Source: a virus
Length of the DNA: 64,000 bases
Direction: 5' to 3' (one strand)
IMG/VR virus record: IMGVR_UViG_3300049855_000345
Location: 1-64,000 of that record
This document shows positions 24,503-31,164 of the stretch, piece by piece. How positions within the stretch are numbered: position 1 is the stretch's first letter; each line of letters starts with the position of its first letter. The translations under genes and the position numbers were made by a program. The notes beneath the pieces are model-generated. The model saw nothing but the letters and a program-made list of their open reading frames with translations, was not told the origin of the DNA and did no database searches.

Positions 24503-25831
24503 TCAGTCCTCTTTATACATACGTTTTAGCTCCTCTTTCCGGTTATTGCCCTGCTCTTTTTCAGGAACAACCGTGGGGCCATCCATAATCAGCGACCTGG
24601 ACATATCTTCGCGTAACATGAAGGGGAAGGCTTCCCAACCACGAACCACAAGCTGATCAACACGTATAAGATGCGTGGCTCGTTGCTCCTCTTTATAAAA
24701 CCAACGCCATATAGTGTTAGCATGCTCTTTTAGTGCTTTAGAGTAGCGAACATCGCCATCATCGTTCATCTGTGTGGGGGCAATAATAAGAGCAGTCAGT
24801 TCTTTTGTAGCCTGCTTTAGTTCGCGTCCAAGCACAGAAAGGCGCTGCCAGTCAGGTAGTCCTCGCTCTGCTGCTTCCATTAGGTTGATGTAGTCAATAC
24901 AGATTACGTCATAGCCACGATTCTTTAGGTGCAGTTTTACTTCGGCGGTAGTCAGCCCAGGAACAGTATCCCAAATTGTGAATCGGCAGTTGTTCTTTTC
25001 GCCGTGTTCTTTAAAGCGTTGCCACTCGACACGGCATTTTTCTTGCTCCAGCTTGTTTAGCGTCTTGGTTCGGATCTTCGTGTGTTCGATGCCTGTAAGG
25101 AGCGACATTAGTCGGTCACGTACCTCGAAGTCTCTCATTTCCATCGAAACCAGTACTACGTTCAAGTTATGAAGCCTGTACTGGTTTACGATCATGTTCA
25201 GTGATGTAAGGCTCTTACCACCTTTAGCATGACTTGCTAGAATCACGAAATCCGTGCAGCCGAAACCTCCTACTTTGATGTCGAAGTTCGTAAAAGTACT
25301 TGGAATTAATTTCGGCTGTTCTCCGTTTAGCAGTTCCTCTAGTAGATAGTCAGAGTTATGGCCTTTACCTATATGTATTATTTTCTGCTCGTTTGCACCC
25401 TGATTCATACTAGTCAGGGCCTTTTCCATATCAAGCACTAGGTCGTCCATGTTAGGGAGCGCATCTGCCGGTTTCATCTTGGCAGTAATTGTCATCGCTA
25501 GCTCTAGTGCTTTGCGGGCTTTGCGGTAGTAGTTCAGCACTCCTACTAGATGGTGCGCATCGTCGACTTTGGTAATCGGTGAGACGCCTTGTAGTTTTAA
25601 TGCCTCTATGGCTTCCGCAGTGACGCCAGGAGACTGCATAAACGTCTCCATTGACGGAAGTTGCGTTGTTTTCTTTATCAGTTTGCTGTATACGTCAAAA
25701 GACAGTACCATTTGGTCGTAGGCGAAGTGTTCCTCTGTCAGTAGGCTGACTAGTGTATTTTTGACTTCATCCGGGCTTTGAAGCACAGACAGCATTGCCT
25801 GCACCTCAGCTTCTAGTTTCCAAGTTTTCAT
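24503..25831 (-). CDS. Replicative DNA helicase, DnaB-like
   Basis: A 442-residue RecA-fold helicase. The N-terminal helical domain (residues 1-150) is followed by the ATPase: ASHAKGGKS at 199-207 (a Walker A variant with AKGGKS), VVLVSMEM, then DVICIDYINLMEA as Walker B, and LIIAPTQMNDDGDVRYSKAL as the DnaB4-type motif. It would unwind DNA 5'-3' as a hexamer at the fork. No primase gene is visible nearby. It overlaps the upstream gene by 4 nt. Confidence 0.88.
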   Translation of the reverse strand: MKTWKLEAEVQAMLSVLQSPDEVKNTLVSLLTEEHFAYDQMVLSFDVYSKLIKKTTQLPSMETFMQSPGVTAEAIEALKLQGVSPITKVDDAHHLVGVLNYYRKARKALELAMTITAKMKPADALPNMDDLVLDMEKALTSMNQGANEQKIIHIGKGHNSDYLLEELLNGEQPKLIPSTFTNFDIKVGGFGCTDFVILASHAKGGKSLTSLNMIVNQYRLHNLNVVLVSMEMRDFEVRDRLMSLLTGIEHTKIRTKTLNKLEQEKCRVEWQRFKEHGEKNNCRFTIWDTVPGLTTAEVKLHLKNRGYDVICIDYINLMEAAERGLPDWQRLSVLGRELKQATKELTALIIAPTQMNDDGDVRYSKALKEHANTIWRWFYKEEQRATHLIRVDQLVVRGWEAFPFMLREDMSRSLIMDGPTVVPEKEQGNNRKEELKRMYKED

Positions 25832-26412
25832 GCGCGGTTTATTTTCATTTTAGTTTTGGCTACGTCGACCTTGAACATGGCATGCGGTTCGACGCGCACT
25901 TGTTTACTGAAGGCATAAGGACACATTCCAGCAATAACAACGATCCGAAAACAGTCTTCGTGTATGGTAATCCAGTCACGTATAGACTGCATTCTGTATT
26001 TGTTGGCGTCCTCAAAGACGTTGTGCAGCATGAATACTGTCTCTCCGTCTTCGGAATCTTCTTTATCGATACGCGCTGCATTTGTAATTTGCACTCGCAT
26101 ATCTTTATGCAGAGCCACTTTCATTAGTTCGTAAGTCGCCCTGAGAGCCAGGGCGTCAGATCCGACACTGCTAAGAAAGATTAGGTATGGCTCTGTTAGC
26201 ATATCCCCGGCCATAATTGTCGGGAACCATTCTTCCTGCGTCTGTACACCTACTTTGACTTCGCCATCCCCTTCACCACCCATTATGGGTAGAAACTGTA
26301 TATTCAGTTTTGGTTTGCCCCAGGCAATACTAGGGATACCACCTCCGTAATACAAAGCATCGTCAGGTGTACTTATTTTCCGGGACTCGTACTCGCTTTT
26401 GAACTTACGCAT
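25828..26412 (-). CDS. Hypothetical protein, 194 aa
   Basis: A 194-residue protein upstream of dnaB with an ATGA-type overlap. It has mixed alpha/beta composition and a TYELMKVALHKDMRVQITNA segment. The position suggests a possible helicase loader or replication accessory role, but no P-loop or loader motif is visible. Confidence 0.55.
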   Translation of the reverse strand: MRKFKSEYESRKISTPDDALYYGGGIPSIAWGKPKLNIQFLPIMGGEGDGEVKVGVQTQEEWFPTIMAGDMLTEPYLIFLSSVGSDALALRATYELMKVALHKDMRVQITNAARIDKEDSEDGETVFMLHNVFEDANKYRMQSIRDWITIHEDCFRIVVIAGMCPYAFSKQVRVEPHAMFKVDVAKTKMKINRA

Positions 26413-26415
26413 GCG

Positions 26416-26697
26416 CTACCCGTGTTGTATGCCCTTATAACCAATAAGTCCCTCTGGCGTCTCCCATAGTGACACCCGATCCACGTCAATTAATTCTGGA
26501 TAGATCTTTCTGTCGTTATCATGGATGTAGAAGATAAAGATTAGAATATCTTCATCCTCCTCGTAGTATGTGTCGTCTACACTAATACCATCTAGTAGGT
26601 ACTCTTCATTAAAAAGCGTACACTCCCAAAAGTCCTGTATGAAATCTGGACAACACCCGAGCTGTTGTAGCCCGGAAAAACGCTCTTTTATGCTCAT
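26416..26697 (-). CDS. Hypothetical acidic protein, 93 aa
   Basis: A strongly acidic 93-residue protein with DDTYYEEDEDILIFIFYIHD. Such acidic proteins may mimic DNA or bind basic partners, but nothing specific is recognised. It overlaps the downstream end of the membrane protein gene at 26694 by 4 nt. Confidence 0.55.
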   Translation of the reverse strand: MSIKERFSGLQQLGCCPDFIQDFWECTLFNEEYLLDGISVDDTYYEEDEDILIFIFYIHDNDRKIYPELIDVDRVSLWETPEGLIGYKGIQHG

Positions 26698-27095
26698 AGT
26701 AAATCACCATACCTTTTCAGTAACCATGCTATAAAATAGAGGGCTCCGTTATACCGTAGGAATGCTAAGTTCTCTTTGACGCTTGTATCCCAGATAATAC
26801 CCACAGATAGGTAGTTCACTCTTTTTATTTGCTGGATAGTATCCCCGGTGCGTCCCAGTACCGCACGCTTCAGTAGTACAAGGAGCACGAAAACAGTAGT
26901 AAAACTTACAGGCGGAAGATTTAGTGTATCCGCAATATGCCAGTTCCAGATTGTTTGTATTACAAATACGTTTACCAACGTACATGCAAAGTTGAACAGT
27001 TCGCGCAATAGGTAATTGTTTATTGCTAAAAACAAAGACGGCTTTTCTGGAGCTTCCGGTGCTTTATCTTTTTGTGTTTCTTCTCGGTTCTGCAT
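26694..27095 (-). CDS. Membrane protein, paralogue of the adjacent gene
   Basis: The start at 27093-27095 (MQNREETQKDKAPEAPEK) follows AAAGGAACAC. The product has hydrophobic segments around VNVFVIQTIWNWH and VSFTTVFVLLVLLKR and a final LYFIAWLLKRY. The IWNWH motif is shared with the gene at 27104, so the two are tandem paralogues. Function unknown. Confidence 0.6.
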   Translation of the reverse strand: MQNREETQKDKAPEAPEKPSLFLAINNYLLRELFNFACTLVNVFVIQTIWNWHIADTLNLPPVSFTTVFVLLVLLKRAVLGRTGDTIQQIKRVNYLSVGIIWDTSVKENLAFLRYNGALYFIAWLLKRYGDLL

Positions 27096-27103
27096 GTGTT
27101 CCT

Positions 27104-27457
27104 TTAGATGATGAAGCGTAGCAGGTATGCAATTAGGAGCATTATACAGCATTCGGCAAGTATTTGAATATTCTCGGCTTTGGTGATTCTCTTTTCGTCG
27201 TACGGTTGCATGTAATGCAGCAGAGTCTTTAGTGACTTGACTTCTATGGAGAATCTAAGTGAGAATAGCCTTCGTATGAAGAACACGATGATAAAGGCGC
27301 CTACAAAGTTGATCGGTTTGAAACCGACGTATTTGGTGGCATGCCAATTCCATATAAGCATCATCGTGAACGCATGAACCGCCGTGGTGGCTAAACTGAA
27401 GGCATCTAGTTTTAGGTAGTGTCGGAATTGTTTAAGATCCTCGTTGAGCATTACCAT
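27104..27457 (-). CDS. Membrane protein, paralogue of the adjacent gene
   Basis: A 117-residue protein with two or three hydrophobic segments, including TTAVHAFTMMLIWNWHA and GAFIIVFFIRRLFSL. The start is either ATG 27457 or the second ATG at 27449-27451, which overlaps the helicase stop as TAATG. It shares IWNWH with its neighbour. Confidence 0.6.
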   Translation of the reverse strand: MVMLNEDLKQFRHYLKLDAFSLATTAVHAFTMMLIWNWHATKYVGFKPINFVGAFIIVFFIRRLFSLRFSIEVKSLKTLLHYMQPYDEKRITKAENIQILAECCIMLLIAYLLRFII

Positions 27458-29136
27458 TTACTCGCTAACGTTTCTGCCGGAGCTGCTGGTACTGGATCTA
27501 ACTTGATTTCTTCGAACTTCATTCGCCGGTAAAAGTTTCTTCTGAAGTCTATGGACTTCTTCAGGATGCCGTTATTGGCGTTCACTGTGTACACACGGAT
27601 GAGAGGTTTGTTTTTGAATACCTGGTTACCCTGTGAGTCAAGCACATAACGACGGATACGACCTGTCATCTGTTCCTCGCTCTCTACGCCGAAATTCGGG
27701 TATAGAAGATGTAGCGTATCCATCGGAGGAATATTGTAGTTCTCTTTGATTACTTTTGTGCCTATAATACAATGCAGAGTTCCTTCCAGAAGTCCTCTAG
27801 CGTATTCGCTCTGTTGCTTCTGTAGTTTGTCGCCACCTTTGATAACTTCTACGTTGTACCCAGACATATGAATACGTTGTCGTAGGGACTCCGCATCCGC
27901 CTTACGTTCAGTAATGTATAGTGGCTTTCTACCATTTTGGATATCGTATAGAATCCACTGTAGTAAAATGTTTTGCACATCCGAATTTGTGGCCAGGAAA
28001 TTAGCGAGACGTGGTAGGGGATATTGTCCTAAAAACACATAATCCGGTACCTGAACGCCTGTTGAAATAAACATGAAGTCACACGGCATTTGTTCTTTTG
28101 TCGCGACAGCAGAAACCGGGCCGATAGTGTCATATATGGCGCAGTGGGTTTGGTCTTTACGCGTTGGGGTCGCGCTCTGGCCACCACGGTAGTAGCTATT
28201 GAACGATTTTGTGACCTTGTGGAAAGTCTCGGCTGATTCGTGGTGAGCCTCCTCCAGCCATAGAAGGCCGAACGAGTCCTTCAGTGTGTTTTGTAGGTTT
28301 TCCCAGCCGCGCTCCGAGTTAAGACTTTGGAAAGTTGCAAACGTGATCGGATGTACTTTGGCAGAATCTTTGCTCTTTTTGAATTTGAACTCTAGCTTAT
28401 CTTCCCATTCACCGTTTTTGTTCTGTACTCTGGTTTTTGTTTTGATCGTATCGTAGCCGATTTTCCCCCAAAGGCAGTGACCAGCCTCTTCTTCTAGTTC
28501 GTCTATGTTGGTGTGCTCGTAGAGGCCTTCCCAGCCAACCGCCAGGTGTCGTACTTCCTGAGCTAGAAGTAGCGTACGCAGCCCGATGTGCTGGACTAGC
28601 CAGCACCATAGGACCGTCTTGCCCCAGCCTGTAGGCGCCTTTACAATGCCATACCCGTGCTTCAGCCACTCCTCAGCAGTCTCTTGCTGGTCCTGGCGTA
28701 GCACTCTATTCGGTTTCATCTTCAGGGGGATCCCCATTTTCGGAGCAGACCGCTGGTCGATGAACTGAAAACCCTGGAAAGTTTTTTCTATTTTTCCAAG
28801 GTCACCACGCCCGAAAGCAAAGTACTCGCCCATCTCTGCATAGGTAGTTACCTCGAACTCCTCGACCACACGGAGCTGTTTGGGGTTGAACTTCTTACAG
28901 TAGTCATTCTCGGTGAACCCCAGTTTGTGACAATACTGCTCTAACCCGTTTTTGTCGGTCCAGGGTTTTTTCCAAAACTCGCAATTAGCGCACTTACGTG
29001 TTACGTCTGTTTGTTTTTCGTAGGAGACCTTTTCGAATGTGTAAGTCCATTCTTTTAGGTGCTCCATTCGGACGTCAGCCCTTGGCACGTATAGCATGTC
29101 ACTTAAATATGCGAGTTTTTGTTTCTCGGTGGTCAT
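27451..29136 (-). CDS. SF2 helicase (UvsW/RAD25-like) with N-terminal Cys cluster
   Basis: A 561-residue helicase. Four cysteines at about 49, 52, 69 and 80 (CANC, YCHK, YCKK) precede the motor and may bind zinc or an iron-sulfur cluster. Motor motifs are RQDQQETAEEWL (Q-like), APTGWGKT at 167-174, WLEEAHH, QSATPTR, and the motif VI region EEQMTGRIRRYV. It resembles T4 UvsW-type helicases that remodel branched DNA and resolve R-loops. The last codons overlap the membrane protein gene. Confidence 0.85.
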   Translation of the reverse strand: MTTEKQKLAYLSDMLYVPRADVRMEHLKEWTYTFEKVSYEKQTDVTRKCANCEFWKKPWTDKNGLEQYCHKLGFTENDYCKKFNPKQLRVVEEFEVTTYAEMGEYFAFGRGDLGKIEKTFQGFQFIDQRSAPKMGIPLKMKPNRVLRQDQQETAEEWLKHGYGIVKAPTGWGKTVLWCWLVQHIGLRTLLLAQEVRHLAVGWEGLYEHTNIDELEEEAGHCLWGKIGYDTIKTKTRVQNKNGEWEDKLEFKFKKSKDSAKVHPITFATFQSLNSERGWENLQNTLKDSFGLLWLEEAHHESAETFHKVTKSFNSYYRGGQSATPTRKDQTHCAIYDTIGPVSAVATKEQMPCDFMFISTGVQVPDYVFLGQYPLPRLANFLATNSDVQNILLQWILYDIQNGRKPLYITERKADAESLRQRIHMSGYNVEVIKGGDKLQKQQSEYARGLLEGTLHCIIGTKVIKENYNIPPMDTLHLLYPNFGVESEEQMTGRIRRYVLDSQGNQVFKNKPLIRVYTVNANNGILKKSIDFRRNFYRRMKFEEIKLDPVPAAPAETLASKW

Positions 29137-29151
29137 GGTCTTTAAAAGACT

Positions 29152-29181
29152 TTACCGGAGTTCCCTAAGATCCTCCGGTAA
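29152..29181 (-). terminator. Possible intrinsic terminator or intergenic hairpin
   Basis: A 9-bp stem TTACCGGAG/CTCCGGTAA with a 12-nt loop is followed on the minus strand by AGTCTTTTAAAG. The T-run is short, so termination may be partial. It lies between the KH protein gene and the SF2 helicase gene. Confidence 0.45.
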
Positions 29182-29210
29182 CTTCTGTTCGTAATACTAT
29201 AACCGTCTGT

Positions 29211-29501
29211 TCAGTCGTAACTTTCAATACTCAATACCAAGAAAAAGCCGTGACGCTTTGCTACTCGATAAGCAATTTTGCGAATTGCAGCCAGGATTTC
29301 ACCGCGTTTACCTATAACTTCTTTGACGACTTCCACAGGTACGTAAATGGTGAGCTTTGCTTCATTTTCCGACACGGTATATCGTGCATTGATGTAGCGG
29401 CCATCATGATCTTCAATAAGTTCTTCTACTACGTGCTCGACCATATCGAGTACGGAATCCTCAAATATAGCCAGTCTTTTTTCGTATTCGCGCTTATTCA
29501 C
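29211..29501 (-). CDS. KH-domain RNA-binding protein (KhpA-like)
   Basis: A 96-residue protein with a type II KH signature in PVEVVKEVIGKRGEILAAIR; the GxxG loop is G64-K65-R66-G67, and the flanking helices match KhpA-type proteins. KH proteins bind short single-stranded RNA. A stand-alone KH protein in a phage suggests RNA regulation or chaperoning. It sits downstream of the 5'-3' exonuclease gene and not far from the Hen1-ligase fusion. Confidence 0.75.
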   Translation of the reverse strand: MNKREYEKRLAIFEDSVLDMVEHVVEELIEDHDGRYINARYTVSENEAKLTIYVPVEVVKEVIGKRGEILAAIRKIAYRVAKRHGFFLVLSIESYD

Positions 29502-29516
29502 GTTTTGTTTCTCCTG

Positions 29517-30362
29517 TTACGCCGCGTCGGTTAGAGCACTGATGAGTGGAATAAGGCTATTGCACTCAAAAGAATCAAGAAACTGTTTCATGCCTGTAGC
29601 GTCACCTGGACATTGCTGGATAACCAGCTCGCAGTCTGTTCTGAGTTTCACCACTTGGTACATCTTTTCGACTTGCTCGCGGTACTCGGTGAGTTTTGCA
29701 GCTGTCTTTTCTGGAATGTCAGAGAGTCGGGCGTATAGGTCATCTGGAGTAATGCATGTCTCCATTACTGTCTCAATATCGGCCCAGCGTAGGTGCGGTA
29801 CCTTCGGGATCTTATCGCTTGTATCGCCTTTGAGCGCTTTTGCTAGGGCCACCCCTTGCGGCTTGACACCGAAGGTTTTGACGACTTTCTGCTCTACAAT
29901 TTCCTCTTGGGCGCTCAGGATGCGAACCTTTCCACCCAGTAGAGACCATAAGTCCTTATCGACACTTACGATAAAGTGTCGTACGCCTTTGTTTTTTGTT
30001 ACAAAGGCAGCAATCGCATCATCCGCCTCGGAGTTCACTGGGGTGATGATCTGGCACTTCATAAGTTGCGCCAGCTGTACCAGGTCTGGCACCGGGTCAA
30101 AATCAGGTTTTGATCGGCCTTCTTTGTATGTAGGCAGCAGTTCGTATCGACGAGTTTCGCCTCCCTCCATACAAAAGCAGATAGTGCCGCCGATCTCCTT
30201 CTTCAGTTTGTGCACCATTCTGAAGAAACGAAGCACGTGACCGCTAGGGTAGCCATCCGAGCGTTTGGCATCATCCTGCTCCTCCGACTGACCAGCATGC
30301 CAGGCACGCATTACAGTATTTTTGAAATCAATGAGGATAAAGCTAGGGAATAGCGCTTTCAT
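29517..30362 (-). CDS. 5'-3' exonuclease / flap nuclease
   Basis: The start at 30360-30362 (MKALFPSFILIDFKNTVMRA) overlaps the upstream stop as ATGA, with AAGG 8 nt before it. The protein has the FEN/T5 D15 pattern: an N-terminal ILIDFKN aspartate, the YKEGRSKP arginine segment, SEADDAIAAF and IVSVDKDLWSLL aspartate clusters, then a helix-hairpin-helix-like GDTSDKIPKVP. It removes RNA primers or flaps during replication. Confidence 0.87.
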   Translation of the reverse strand: MKALFPSFILIDFKNTVMRAWHAGQSEEQDDAKRSDGYPSGHVLRFFRMVHKLKKEIGGTICFCMEGGETRRYELLPTYKEGRSKPDFDPVPDLVQLAQLMKCQIITPVNSEADDAIAAFVTKNKGVRHFIVSVDKDLWSLLGGKVRILSAQEEIVEQKVVKTFGVKPQGVALAKALKGDTSDKIPKVPHLRWADIETVMETCITPDDLYARLSDIPEKTAAKLTEYREQVEKMYQVVKLRTDCELVIQQCPGDATGMKQFLDSFECNSLIPLISALTDAA

Positions 30363-30691
30363 TGGCATACCTTCAGTCGATTATTGTTTACTTCGTCCTC
30401 AAATTTGCTCAACTCCGCTTCTGCTCGACTGATACGCTTTTCTAGGATATTCAAAGAACCTTGAATTGCTTCAAGTTGCCCCTCAGCCCAGCGTTTGTCT
30501 ATTATCAGCTCTGACATCTCAATGTGCAATTTGACAATCTGATCGTGTAGAAACGATACATCGGTGTCTTTTTTGCTAATGCTGTACTCAGACCAGAAGA
30601 GGAAACCTACTAGAATACCAATTCCCAGCGTAATGACGCGACGCCAATTGATATCATTGTTTATTTTGTCACTTTCGTTTTTGGAACTCAT
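30359..30691 (-). CDS. Membrane-anchored coiled-coil protein, 110 aa
   Basis: An N-terminal transmembrane helix (VITLGIGILVGFLFW) is followed by a long heptad-like coiled coil with segments such as HDQIVKLHIEMSELI and NILEKRISRAEAELSKFEDE. The topology resembles inner-membrane spanin or anchor subunits, but no outer-membrane partner is evident and it sits among replication genes. Function unassigned. Confidence 0.6.
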   Translation of the reverse strand: MSSKNESDKINNDINWRRVITLGIGILVGFLFWSEYSISKKDTDVSFLHDQIVKLHIEMSELIIDKRWAEGQLEAIQGSLNILEKRISRAEAELSKFEDEVNNNRLKVCQ

Positions 30692-30888
30692 AGCTTTTTC
30701 CCTGTAATCTGTTCAATTCGCCGAAGCTCTTGTGCTAGCCTTTGGTATTTAGGCCAACGCACATTGCTCCCGGCATCCTCGCTGATGTCTTGTACCTCTC
30801 TGTTTGAAATACTAGCTGTTAGTTTGTCTATAGCTTCGAAGAATTCCAGATTCGGATCTTTCTGGGAGGCTCGGCAGCAGCTGCTCAC
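30688..30888 (-). CDS. Hypothetical small protein, 66 aa
   Basis: A helical 66-residue protein beginning MSSCCRASQKD. It overlaps both neighbours by 4 nt as ATGA junctions, so the three genes from 31157 to 30359 form one coupled unit. No function recognised. Confidence 0.5.
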   Translation of the reverse strand: MSSCCRASQKDPNLEFFEAIDKLTASISNREVQDISEDAGSNVRWPKYQRLAQELRRIEQITGKKL

Positions 30889-31157
30889 TGTCTAACTCCG
30901 AACTTGCACCCCATCATTTTTGCGCTAGCTACAGCCTCTTCGAATGTTCGAGTTGTTACCAAGCTGGTGTTCTGTCTCCAGTTTCGATACGCCCTAAGCT
31001 CGAATACGGGAAGCCCAACCATTCTATTTTCCTCAATGTAGCAGTATTCCACTCTTCCGTCCGCTAAAATAGTCCTACTAACGGCAGCGACGAAACAACC
31101 AGTAGCCACGCAGAGAAGGGTAGCCAGAAATATATTGAAGAACTTATTCCAATTCAT
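30885..31157 (-). CDS. Small exported or membrane-anchored protein, 90 aa
   Basis: An N-terminal hydrophobic segment (FFNIFLATLLCVATGCFVAA) looks like a signal anchor; LLCVATGC could be read as a poor lipobox. The remaining ~60 residues are a small soluble domain. It starts right after the Hen1-ligase gene and precedes two short coupled genes. Confidence 0.55.
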   Translation of the reverse strand: MNWNKFFNIFLATLLCVATGCFVAAVSRTILADGRVEYCYIEENRMVGLPVFELRAYRNWRQNTSLVTTRTFEEAVASAKMMGCKFGVRQ

Positions 31158-31164
31158 AACGTCC

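Noticed and set aside
30359-31157. Spanin or holin lysis cassette
   Set aside because: The membrane-anchored coiled-coil and the signal-anchor protein have suggestive topology, but there is no endolysin beside them and they sit among replication genes.
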